Origin: JANQKX01 sp039028695
Lineage (GTDB): Bacteria; Pseudomonadota; Alphaproteobacteria; Kiloniellales; Kiloniellaceae
Direction: 5' to 3'
DNA: 64,000 nucleotides
NCBI GenBank assembly: GCA_039028695.1
Contig: JBCCHN010000006.1
Location: 1-64,000, forward strand
The notes under the pieces: generated by a model
Seen by the model: only the letters and a program-made list of their open reading frames with translations
Told to the model about the DNA's origin: nothing
Database searches by the model: none
Made by a program: the position numbers and the translations under genes
Part shown: piece by piece, positions 44,425-53,300 of the stretch
Layout of the letters: every line of letters begins with the position of its first letter
How positions within the stretch are numbered: position 1 is the first letter of the stretch

Positions 44425-45366
44425 ATGAACATGATCAAAAACATCGAGCTGCCCGGCAATGCCGACTATTATCAGCGTTGCATCGCGGTCTCAAAAAAAG
44501 TGCGCTGGGACATTGAAAAGGATGTCATCCGGGGTCGGGTTTTTTCCACATCAGAAAAATTTCTGCCCGATGGGCTCAGCCTCATCAACAAGTTTGTCAG
44601 CTTAACGGATGAGGAGAAAAGGTTCATCAGCCAAATTCAGGGCCGAACCTACGCGAACATTTTTGGTCTCGTTGAACGTTTCATCAACGCCAAAATACTA
44701 GAAGTGAGCCGCGATCATTGGCTGGGCGATCAAGTCGCTTTAGAAGCCCTAGTGAGGTTCAGCGATGAAGAGCTAAAGCACCAGGCCTTGTTTCGCCGCA
44801 TTGAAGAGATGATTGGGGTGGTTTTACCACCGGGATATCGCTTCGACGTGGATGCCAACGATGTAGCACAAGTAGTTTTGGGCAAAAGCACCTGGGCTGT
44901 CTTGGCCCTGACGCTAGATATCGAGCTTTTCACTCAGCTGCATTATCGCGAAAGCATAGATCCAGATGACGGCCTTTCAGAGCTTTTCAAGGATGTGTTT
45001 TTGTACCATTGGAAAGAAGAATGCCAGCACGCCATCCTGGATGAACTTGAGTGGGTGCGCGAGGATGCCAAGCTTTCAGCAGACCGGCGAAATGATGCCG
45101 TCGACCAATTCATCGCTCTCGTCGGGGCTGTGGACGGTATATTGCAGGCCCAGGCCACGTCAGACGCCACCTATTTCGCGGCGGCGTGCGGCCGCACTGT
45201 CTCTCAGGCAGAGGCTAGCCAAATCGAAGCCGCCTTTTTGGAGGCCTACCGTTGGCAATACATCCATTCCGGCGCCCAACACCCAAGATTCCAAAAGGCA
45301 CTCGGTGGCCTCATAACGGGAGAGCAGGGGCAACGAATCTCGAACGCCCTCGCATCCCTTCGATAA
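44425..45366 (+). CDS. Diiron ferritin-like protein, putative oxygenase or oxidase
   Basis: A 313-residue helical protein with the pattern of a diiron carboxylate site: Glu in GLVERFINAKI, Glu and His in SDEELKHQALF, Glu in TLDIELFTQLHYRE, and Glu/His in WKEECQHAILDELEW. The length and long spacing are like AurF-type N-oxygenases and ferritin-like enzymes rather than ferritin itself. The substrate is unknown. Start 44425 with AAGGCGGAG upstream. The OsmC gene follows 43 bases later. Confidence 0.75.
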   Translation: MNMIKNIELPGNADYYQRCIAVSKKVRWDIEKDVIRGRVFSTSEKFLPDGLSLINKFVSLTDEEKRFISQIQGRTYANIFGLVERFINAKILEVSRDHWLGDQVALEALVRFSDEELKHQALFRRIEEMIGVVLPPGYRFDVDANDVAQVVLGKSTWAVLALTLDIELFTQLHYRESIDPDDGLSELFKDVFLYHWKEECQHAILDELEWVREDAKLSADRRNDAVDQFIALVGAVDGILQAQATSDATYFAAACGRTVSQAEASQIEAAFLEAYRWQYIHSGAQHPRFQKALGGLITGEQGQRISNALASLR

Positions 45367-45409
45367 ACAAATCACATCCCTCTCAAATCCATAGACTTGG
45401 AGATCTCCA

Positions 45410-45982
45410 ATGCCTCAAACCGAATCCAAAACATCTGCGAATATCGTTAATGGCCTCAACGTGGATGATCTGATGGCGCTTATCGGCTCCGTAAAACAGG
45501 ATCCCGAAAATGCCAAAACCTCGTGGAGTGTGACCACGTCTTGGCAAGGGCAGACGCGGACCAAGTCAGAGGTGAACTCTTTTAAGCTCGGCGATACCGA
45601 GATTGAGCGGTCCTTTGCCTTTGAGATTGATGAACCTCTAGAACTGGGCGGAAGCAATGCATTTGCAAATCCGCAAGAGCACCTGTTGGCGGCCTTGAAC
45701 GCCTGCATGACGGTCGGCTATGTGGCACAATGTGCAGTGCGGGGCCTTACGATCGACCGGCTTGAAATCGAAACTGAGGGCGACATCGATTTACGGGGCT
45801 TCCTGGGAATTGATCCTGCGATTAGCAACGGCTATGAGAGCCTGACCTATACAGTCCGGATTAGCGGTGACGGGTCTAAAGAAGAGTTTAGTGACGTCCA
45901 TGATGCTGTTATGGCGACGTCACCGAACTTCTTCAACTTGTCAAAATCCATCTCATTGATTCCAAAGCTAGTGGTTCAATGA
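45410..45982 (+). CDS. OsmC/Ohr-family protein
   Basis: A 190-residue OsmC-fold protein. The N-terminal peroxidatic-type cysteine is in ALNACMTVGYVAQCAVRGL with a second Cys nine residues on; family enzymes use such a pair to reduce organic hydroperoxides. The preceding block ANPQEHLLAAL is the usual OsmC signature. It shares an operon with the diiron gene, which suggests handling of peroxides or thiol products formed by that enzyme. An N-terminal extension of about 30 residues precedes the fold. Confidence 0.8.
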   Translation: MPQTESKTSANIVNGLNVDDLMALIGSVKQDPENAKTSWSVTTSWQGQTRTKSEVNSFKLGDTEIERSFAFEIDEPLELGGSNAFANPQEHLLAALNACMTVGYVAQCAVRGLTIDRLEIETEGDIDLRGFLGIDPAISNGYESLTYTVRISGDGSKEEFSDVHDAVMATSPNFFNLSKSISLIPKLVVQ

Positions 45983-46086
45983 TCCGGCCGGGGCGGGATG
46001 CGGCCGCTAGGCTGGCTTCATCCCGTTCCATCGGGACAAAGATTTTAACAGCCAAGCTGCTCTAGTTGCTGGACCAATCGAACTTC

Positions 46087-46195
46087 TGTCCGCAACGGGT
46101 CATTTCTTCCCCTCAAAGCCGCCGCTGGTCTGAGTCCGGTTCTGGGATTAAAGCAGCCAGGATCTAAACGTCTGCCGGACGGGTGGTTCTAGCCA
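46087..46195 (+). repeat. 109-bp dispersed repeat, copy B
   Basis: Second copy of the repeat at 37071-37179, in the same orientation and 94% identical by hand alignment. It lies in the 45983-46331 gap between the convergent OsmC and monooxygenase genes, where no gene is seen. Confidence 0.85.
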
Positions 46196-46331
46196 GAAGC
46201 GGACGTCCGCCCAGCCTTGCTGAGAGAAGACCCTACCATCGCAGGGCGCCTCACCTTCAGAGGCGAATGGGAAGACAGTAGGGAGGACTTTCAGGCGTCG
46301 TAGTCGGGGTGCCCGAGCGTTCGCTGCGTGA

Positions 46332-47939
46332 TCATTCCTGTATCATGCCCAGGTGTTCGAAGTACTTGCCGACGCTGGTGAGATCCGAACTACGATAGGC
46401 GACATAACCATCGGGACGCATCAGATAAATACAAGGACTGCCTGCTGCATAGGCGCGATGCATATTACCTTGCTTGTCTAGTATCACCGCCTGCTCACCG
46501 AAGGAACCGCGCCCCGCTGCGTTCCTTACAATGTACGGCTTTAGCAAGGTCGCAAAGCATCTTGAAGACTCGGCGGCCTTTTCAATTTCACATGCTGAGG
46601 CGTTTTTTGAATTGCCACAGAAAAAGAACAGTCGGTAGTTCTCGTCGGCGGGTAGTTTGAACAGGCTCGTGGGTTCACCCGCGACTTCCAGGTCTGTCGC
46701 ATCGGGCCCTCGGGTTCCCGCTGCTGGCCCGCCTTGAAAGGTGTCATCCAACGAGAGGCTGAGCGCGCTTTTACTGTAGTCAAGGTCAACCTCTTGTAAC
46801 TGACGCGCGGCGTCCAATCTTGCGTGCTCTGGAGTAAACAAGTTGGAGATGAGCTTGTCGCGGTCTTCTTGTGATAAGCCGGCGTAGAGCTCCATGGTGT
46901 TGGTGATCTGGCGCGTGGCCTCGACGACAGTGTTGGCAACTTTTCGCCGCTCATCTTCGTAACTATCCAGGAGCTCGACGTTGGCCCTGCGCTTGGCTAC
47001 CAGTGCCAGTTTCCAACCTAAGTTATGAGCGTCCTGTATTCCCGTATTCATGCCGTGGCCCGCCAGCAGGCTGTGAACGTGGGCCGCATCGCCGGCCAGA
47101 AACACTCTATTCCGACGGTAGTTTGGCGCCAGCCGGTAGCTGATTCGAAAGTAGCCAAGCCACTGCGGGTCGAACAAGCGCAGGGACGGTCTCGCCCGTT
47201 CCGTTACGATGGACTGAAGCTCTTCAAGGGATGCTGTACCCTCCGTGCTGGCTCCGGCTTCGAGGTTGGCAACAACGAACTGTCTGTTTCCCGGCAACCT
47301 GGTGAAAAAAAAGAGCTCGCCCCTATCGTGAAAGAAGACGTGCCCTTTGTTCGGTGCCAGGTCGTCCCCTCCGGACACTAAGACGTCACCAAGAATGTAG
47401 GGGTTGGCATCGGATTCGCCTGGAAAAGATGATTGAATGAGGTGACGCACCGCGCTGTGTGCACCGTCACAGGCGACCAGCCACTGGTAGTGTCCAGTCT
47501 CTTCGCGCATGTCGTCATGCTGCAAGGTGACCGTCACGCCGTCTTCTTTTTGTTTGATAGCAGTCAGCGAAACTTGGCGCTCAACTTCAACGCCCAGGCT
47601 GTTCAGGTGGGATTCTAGAGTGGCCTCGGTGAGCGCCTGTGATTGCGACATGCCAAACGGAAATGGCGAGTCAACTGGCGAATGGGGGCTCTCGCCGATG
47701 CGTTCTCCATTGCGGTAGAAGACGTAGCCTTTCTCGGCGACGGAGCCGAGCGTTACCTGCCCATCAAGTCCCAGGCTTTGTAGGATCTCTAGGGTGCGAG
47801 AATGCAGCAAGTTCGCCCTGACGTGGGGGTCGATCCTGGGCGACTTGTCTATGCATCGCGTGGGGACACCGCGCCTAGCGAGTTCGGATGCCATCATCAA
47901 ACCAGTGGTCCTGCCACCAACGACCAATACTGTGTCCAT
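46332..47939 (-). CDS. FAD-dependent aromatic monooxygenase (PheA/MhpA-like)
   Basis: A 535-residue class A flavoprotein hydroxylase: VACDGAHSAVRHLI (DG motif), VFLAGDAAHVHSLLAGHGMNTGIQDAHNLGWKL (GD motif with substrate-access residues) and a C-terminal thioredoxin-like domain ending in YLMRPDGYVAYRS. The N-terminal dinucleotide motif reads GGRTTG, so the second Gly of GxGxxG is Arg, which is unusual. The substrate, probably a phenolic ring, is not clear. It stands alone between convergent and divergent gaps. Confidence 0.8.
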   Translation of the reverse strand: MDTVLVVGGRTTGLMMASELARRGVPTRCIDKSPRIDPHVRANLLHSRTLEILQSLGLDGQVTLGSVAEKGYVFYRNGERIGESPHSPVDSPFPFGMSQSQALTEATLESHLNSLGVEVERQVSLTAIKQKEDGVTVTLQHDDMREETGHYQWLVACDGAHSAVRHLIQSSFPGESDANPYILGDVLVSGGDDLAPNKGHVFFHDRGELFFFTRLPGNRQFVVANLEAGASTEGTASLEELQSIVTERARPSLRLFDPQWLGYFRISYRLAPNYRRNRVFLAGDAAHVHSLLAGHGMNTGIQDAHNLGWKLALVAKRRANVELLDSYEDERRKVANTVVEATRQITNTMELYAGLSQEDRDKLISNLFTPEHARLDAARQLQEVDLDYSKSALSLSLDDTFQGGPAAGTRGPDATDLEVAGEPTSLFKLPADENYRLFFFCGNSKNASACEIEKAAESSRCFATLLKPYIVRNAAGRGSFGEQAVILDKQGNMHRAYAAGSPCIYLMRPDGYVAYRSSDLTSVGKYFEHLGMIQE

Positions 47940-48939
47940 AGGCTATTCTCGCATCCCTAGTTGCAGTCGATTCTCCGCTCTGTTCTTAGCGCTAGCGGAC
48001 AAAGGCGGGCCGAGTCGTATCAAGGCTGTATGGGAAGAGCAACGCCCTTTCCCGCCGCCCCCCGCTCGCGATTTCTGCCGAATCCATTCTAATCCATTTT
48101 GCTTCTAAGGCCCATGTCAGCTGGGCCGGCGTTGACCACTCTCAGTGATGGCGGCGTTGCGGTGCTGGGGGAAGGCAGATTGTTGAACAAAGTGACGTTC
48201 GAGGTCGAAGTGGGTGTTGGCGCGAATGGTTATGCAGCGGCAGTGGTCTTTTGACGCCGATCGCGTGCCAATGACCGCTTTGGGTCAAAAGTAGGGGAGA
48301 TTGAGGGCTTCCAATGAAGTCGGAAGCTGCGGCTAAAGCATACTTACCAAATCCGCCCAAATCCGTTTGGTTGAGGTCAGCCTCAGCCAGTTTTTGAAAT
48401 GTTACACCTGGCGATCACTCGTCCATTTGAGCTTGGAAACTATCCCATATGGATCGGCTTTTTACCGTCGAGGAGATTAACGATATATTCAAGCACTGAG
48501 CTTGTTTCCCGGTGGAGGGCTTCTGTGCGTCAAGCTCCATTGGCTCAACCCCATTCGACTAATTCTGTTACGATGCTTAGGCCATAGCTAAAGCTCAACT
48601 GGGAGCATGAGCCGGCTTTTAGCGGGAAACGGTCAAATTCAATGACGCGCAAGATTGTCCGCTTTTGGGTGGCTATAGATCTCAGTAAGGATCACAGGTT
48701 TAGTTCTCGTGATAGCCAAACGCACCTTGCATTTTCCTGGAAGCGTGGTCCTTGAGGACAGAACTAGCGTCATTCTGGTTAGTTTTTTCCGTGGCCTCGA
48801 GTCGGAAATACTGCAATTCACCCAATTGTTGTGTCTTCTTTAGCTTAACGATGTTCTATCTTGAAGCCATTGATTTTTGATACTAATTTACTGCAACCGC
48901 CTGATTAGAATACATCTGTAAAATGGAGCCGCTGAGACT

Positions 48940-51924
48940 ATGTCTGAGCGAATAAATTCAGATGATCGTGGATTTAGTTGGCCCGACTCCTATAGACAAC
49001 TTCTTCCAATCCTCCGCGAACAATGGGGCGTCCAAGGCGAAATCTACCTCACCCGTCAGCTGAGTGGCGGCAAATCCGGGGCCATGGTTTACCTTGCCGA
49101 CTTGAATTGCCGGGGTTTCACAGGACTGGCGATTTTAAAGCTTGATCGTGCGCCTGACCCGGCTTGGCAGGAAAAGTCCGAGGCGGAACGTCACATACTC
49201 GCCTACGAATCCAATCCCGAATTTGCAGAGAAGCACCTGCCTCGAATACTGCATACCGCCCATGATGGGGAAGCCATTGCCATACTTTCCACCATTGCGG
49301 GGCGTGGGCTGGAGTTCGCCGTACCATGGCAAATGTGCGATCATGAAATGCAGGAAAGGGCTGTCAAGAAACTGTCGCATTCCCTGCTGGAAGATTGGAA
49401 TCACGGCGCTAAGCTTGCCGGCGGACTACATGCTCCACAAGCGCTGCTGCAGGGTTGGCTTGGATACCGGCTCAATCCAAATCAGGGCAGATTGTGGTCC
49501 GATTTCAGAAACCTTTGTGGATTATCTCCCGAACAGCCGAGCTTTACCTGCGAGGGTCGATGGTATCCGAACCCGCTCGCATTTGCGGTTACCGAATCGG
49601 CCCAAGTTAGCACATTGAGGCTACGCCCATTGATCGGGAACACTCATGGAGACCTTAATGGCCTGAATGTCATGGTCAGAAAAGATGGTATAAAGACCAT
49701 AGAACATTTTCTTATCGACCTGGCGTTCTACGAGAAAGATCAGTTTCTTTTTTTCGATCATGGATATTTCGCCTTGAGCTATTTGCTCGGTCAGCGCAGC
49801 AACGTCAGTATAAGCCGTTGGCTGTCGATGCTAGACGAATTGTGCCCCTTCGATCACTTACGGAATACTGGCAACCTCCACGGGGACGATATTGGCCTAA
49901 TAAACCTTCTGAAATTGTTGCGCCAGGGCGTTTTTGATTGGGTCGATCAAAACCAGCCCCATCGGCTATCTTACATGGAAAGCCAGTTTCAATTAGCCCA
50001 AGTTGCAGTTGGATTAAATTTCGCCAGTAAAAAACTGGACGAACAACAACGTCGTTATGCGGTGCTATATGCGGCGGCAATTCTTAAAGACTATTTGAGG
50101 CTGCAAAATGTCGATTGGCCTAAGACAGGTCCTGAACTCTTGGATGGCACAGATGGCAATTTAACCGGTGGCGATCATTCCCAAGATCAAACTCAAACAG
50201 CAGATGATAAGGAAAACTTGGAAGCAACTGCGCAAACACCGCCGAACGGTGAAGATCCAGCTCGTGATGAAAAAGGATCAAATGCAGAAAGCGCGGATGG
50301 TAATGAATTGCCGATCTCAGAATTGCCACGCCGCGGGGCGAAAAAGTGGCCTGTTTGGGCGACTGTAGCCATGTTCGTAACTGCTGGTTTTGTGGTGCTT
50401 CTAAATTGGGGCGGCATCCTACCAAGCGCGCCGACGGAGCAAATCTCGAAGGATTTCATCCCGACGGCCGAAACCCAACCATCGCAACATTTCAAGGGGC
50501 TCCGCTCCATCGCGGTGCTGCCGTTTGCTAACCTCAATGGGGACAATGACGACACTTTCTCAGACGGCTTGACGATTGAGATCATCGGTGTTCTGGCCGC
50601 AACCGGGGCCTTCCGCGTAACCGGATTCACTTCCGTGTTTCAATTCAAGAACAGGCACGAGGATGTTCGACAAATCGGACAAACGCTTGACGTTGAGTAC
50701 GTTATTGAGGGCTCGGTTCGCCGCGTGGATGACGAAGTAAGGATCGAGGCGAATCTTATTCGTACCGATAGCGGCTTTCTTGTTTGGAGCGGAAAGTTCC
50801 ACGAAAAAATGAATGGCATGTTTGTGGCGCAAGAAAAGGTGGCAACAGCAATCGGTGAAGCACTCTCCACGCCACTCGATGTAGATTCTGCAGAGCTGGA
50901 AGCCAACCGTACCGAGGACCCACAGGCCTACCAGGCCTTCCTTCGCGGAATCGCCTTGCTCGAACAGCGCGGCAAAGCCTTGATAGGCGCGGTTTCCGCC
51001 CTAGAGCGCGCCGTAGACATTGAACCGGAATTCGCTGCTGCCTGGGCGGCACTGTCAATGGCTTACAACATTGCCCCGACCTATCTCAGAGAGGTCAGCG
51101 GCCAGCCCATGCGACCCGAAGTGTTCTACCGAAAGTCAAAAAGCGCCGCCTTTAAAGCTCTCGAGCTGGATCCCGACCTGGCGATGGTTCAACATGCACT
51201 CGGCAACATGTACAATCGCGACCGACAATGGTCGGCGGCCGATAAGGCCTATCGGAAAGCGCTAGAACTGGACCCATCGAATCACCGAGCCATGCAGGAT
51301 TATGGCGGACTACTGCACACGGTAGGCCTAGAGCTGGATTCACTAGACTACCTGAATCGAGCCAAGGAGCTGGACCCGATTAACGATCTCTATGTTTTCA
51401 TGGCGGCACGGGTGGCCTGGCAAGAAACAGGGTCCCCGGCTCAAATGGAGATTATTGAACAGATCTTTCGTAATTCGGCCCCCTTCCGAGAGCTGGCATT
51501 TAGAGTCATTCTCTCTCACCGGGCGCAGGGTAATAAGTTGTTAGAAGCGCGGGAAAAGGTGAAATCTTGCGCGGACTGTTCAGAGGATTTTCGCCGACGT
51601 GCTCTATCGTTGATTGACGCCGTCGGGGTCGAGACCGTCGATCAGATTTTCGAGCAGCACAAGGACGATCGCTTTTTGTCCTATCAATTCCTCCACGAGA
51701 TCGGCGGCGCGGATGCTGTACTCGATTCTTTCGAGTATAATGGCTTGAGGTCGTATTACCGGCTTCAGTACTTCACCGTGCCTTGGACCCTAATCCGAGA
51801 AGTCGGTTCGCTTGACCGATTTCAAGATACTGTGCGTGACATGGGTCTATTGGACTTTTGGCAGACCAACGGATGGCCTCCGATGTGTCAGCCGGAGACG
51901 GGCACCAGTTTCAGCTGCCAGTAA
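48940..51924 (+). CDS. Kinase-like / transmembrane / TolB-like / TPR fusion protein
   Basis: 994 residues in four parts. (1) 1-400: kinase or aminoglycoside-phosphotransferase-like fold with a glycine-rich loop (SGGKSGAMVYL), Lys67 in LAILKLD, catalytic loop NTHGDLNGLNVMV (Asp238, Asn243) and metal Asp260 in FLIDLAF; all key residues are present. (2) 400-468: acidic low-complexity linker, then a single transmembrane helix near 470-492. (3) 520-640: the TolB/FlgO-like domain seen in CadC-like and adenylate-cyclase proteins (SIAVLPFANLNGDNDDTFSDGL, VEYVIEGSVRRVDDEVRI). (4) 680-870: TPR repeats. In common relatives a DNA-binding or cyclase domain stands at the N-terminus; a kinase-like domain there is unusual. 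The start ATG 48940 lacks a strong ribosome site. Confidence 0.75.
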   Translation: MSERINSDDRGFSWPDSYRQLLPILREQWGVQGEIYLTRQLSGGKSGAMVYLADLNCRGFTGLAILKLDRAPDPAWQEKSEAERHILAYESNPEFAEKHLPRILHTAHDGEAIAILSTIAGRGLEFAVPWQMCDHEMQERAVKKLSHSLLEDWNHGAKLAGGLHAPQALLQGWLGYRLNPNQGRLWSDFRNLCGLSPEQPSFTCEGRWYPNPLAFAVTESAQVSTLRLRPLIGNTHGDLNGLNVMVRKDGIKTIEHFLIDLAFYEKDQFLFFDHGYFALSYLLGQRSNVSISRWLSMLDELCPFDHLRNTGNLHGDDIGLINLLKLLRQGVFDWVDQNQPHRLSYMESQFQLAQVAVGLNFASKKLDEQQRRYAVLYAAAILKDYLRLQNVDWPKTGPELLDGTDGNLTGGDHSQDQTQTADDKENLEATAQTPPNGEDPARDEKGSNAESADGNELPISELPRRGAKKWPVWATVAMFVTAGFVVLLNWGGILPSAPTEQISKDFIPTAETQPSQHFKGLRSIAVLPFANLNGDNDDTFSDGLTIEIIGVLAATGAFRVTGFTSVFQFKNRHEDVRQIGQTLDVEYVIEGSVRRVDDEVRIEANLIRTDSGFLVWSGKFHEKMNGMFVAQEKVATAIGEALSTPLDVDSAELEANRTEDPQAYQAFLRGIALLEQRGKALIGAVSALERAVDIEPEFAAAWAALSMAYNIAPTYLREVSGQPMRPEVFYRKSKSAAFKALELDPDLAMVQHALGNMYNRDRQWSAADKAYRKALELDPSNHRAMQDYGGLLHTVGLELDSLDYLNRAKELDPINDLYVFMAARVAWQETGSPAQMEIIEQIFRNSAPFRELAFRVILSHRAQGNKLLEAREKVKSCADCSEDFRRRALSLIDAVGVETVDQIFEQHKDDRFLSYQFLHEIGGADAVLDSFEYNGLRSYYRLQYFTVPWTLIREVGSLDRFQDTVRDMGLLDFWQTNGWPPMCQPETGTSFSCQ

Positions 51925-52147
51925 AATTACGATATACGAAGTGCGTTGTAGGGTTTTGCATGAACGCTTTGGGTCGGACTCAGACGAGAGTCTGCTCCCT
52001 GGCTAATGTCGGCTCTTTAGCACAAAACGATCACGCTCAGCCGTGAAGCCAAGGTTCCTGCCCAGATGTAGGGACTTAGGAGGATATCGGACGTGCAGAC
52101 TGACTTTTCTAGGAACTCGCCTGTGGACAAGAGCGGTCGATAGAGGT

Positions 52148-52555
52148 CTAACTGTGGCGGGTCTCTTGGCTGTCGAAATCAGACCTTACCGGTGCAGTGT
52201 CATAAATGATCGTGACCGATTCAATTTTGCTGCAGTCCTCGGTCAGGTCAAAAACATCCACTGCCTCAATCGTAGCTGCTTCGCTAGTACCCACCCTGCG
52301 TGTATAGGCGATTTGTACCGCCGCCCGCGGCCGTTCCCCAGTCCCGATAAAAATTGTTCTAAGTGCCATAGATCGACCGCTTGTGACTCGCATGACGTAG
52401 GAATAGAACTCACGAGCCGATTGCTTGCCAGAGATTGGCGAGGTGGCGGTTGCGTCATCCGTGAAGTTTTCGAGGAGTGCCTCCAAGTCGCTATGTTCCA
52501 TGGCAGCCAGATAACTCCGGCACAGGTCTTGAATCTTTTTCCGATCCAGGCTCAC
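52148..52555 (-). CDS. SnoaL/NTF2-like small protein
   Basis: A 135-residue cone-shaped NTF2-fold protein (YLAAMEHSDLEALLENFTDDATATSP at the start is the SnoaL-type helix-helix-loop). Members are polyketide cyclases, isomerases or unknown binding proteins. Start GTG 52555. It is alone; the gaps 51925-52147 and 52556-52860 show no other gene, save a stretch near 51960-52020 that resembles the intergenic repeat debris seen elsewhere in the window. Confidence 0.65.
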   Translation of the reverse strand: MSLDRKKIQDLCRSYLAAMEHSDLEALLENFTDDATATSPISGKQSAREFYSYVMRVTSGRSMALRTIFIGTGERPRAAVQIAYTRRVGTSEAATIEAVDVFDLTEDCSKIESVTIIYDTAPVRSDFDSQETRHS

Positions 52556-52861
52556 GGCACAACTTCCCTTGCCATTGAGTCATCAATACGAGGGTAACGT
52601 GATTTGAGGGCGAGGAACAATTGATACTTGCTTGCAGCCCAGCCCGGTGCACCACCTTTTGCGATCATCATCCCGACACGCGCCAAATAAATGACCGGGT
52701 TGGGTCAAGAATTGCCGTTTTGTGTTGGCCGAACTAAGTCAGCTTGTAGGTGGAAAGCGGCCTTTTCGATTGCGGACTGTTTTCCGTTCGAACTGTCATT
52801 ATCTACGTCAGAATACGCCTCGGTTCACTCCCAATTGCTTCCATATATCTTCCAAGCATAG

Positions 52862-52890
52862 AAAAACGGCTTAGCGGTTTATTGCTAAGC
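52862..52890 (-). terminator. Rho-independent terminator downstream of the tRNA-fMet relic
   Basis: On the minus strand GCTTAGC-(8 bases)-GCTAAGC is followed by CG and five T. It lies 15 bases beyond the 3' end of the relic, the normal position for a tRNA terminator. Confidence 0.6.
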
Positions 52891-52904
52891 TGTTGTTTTA
52901 GTTC

Positions 52905-52958
<54 letters not shown>

Positions 52959-53057
52959 TCGAAAATTAGGTCCCAGCACTTCAGGAGAATTTAGATTACC
53001 ATATGATTGCTGAGTCTAAAGCCCGCTGAAGTGGGTTTTGCTATCTTATTGAAACAA

Positions 53058-53132
53058 TGGTGGGCGCGGCTGGGATTGAACCAGCGACCCCTACGATGTC
53101 AACGTAGTGCTCTCCCGCTGAGCTACGCGCCC
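53058..53132 (-). tRNA. tRNA-Val (anticodon GAC)
   Basis: A full 75-base tRNA including the encoded CCA. The acceptor GGGCGCG pairs with CGCGCCC, D-arm GCTCAGCGGGAGAGC, anticodon stem CTACG/CGTAG around loop TTGACAT, and T-arm TCGCTGGTTCAATCCCAGC. Position 33 is T as expected. Its 3' end is partly duplicated at 21759-21782, and a truncated initiator tRNA lies 100 bases beyond. Confidence 0.95.
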
Positions 53133-53300
53133 ACTAAAAGGCTTCCTTTTGCATTCCAATAGCTTACAGGGTCTTAGCACAAGTAGCCGATTGGAGTATT
53201 TTGACGAACTTTCAAAACGGAGCGATTTAGCGCGGTTCACTTACCCGATTTGCCGGTCCTGGGCAACGCAAAAAAAATCGAGCCAGGGTCTGCCTCCCGG

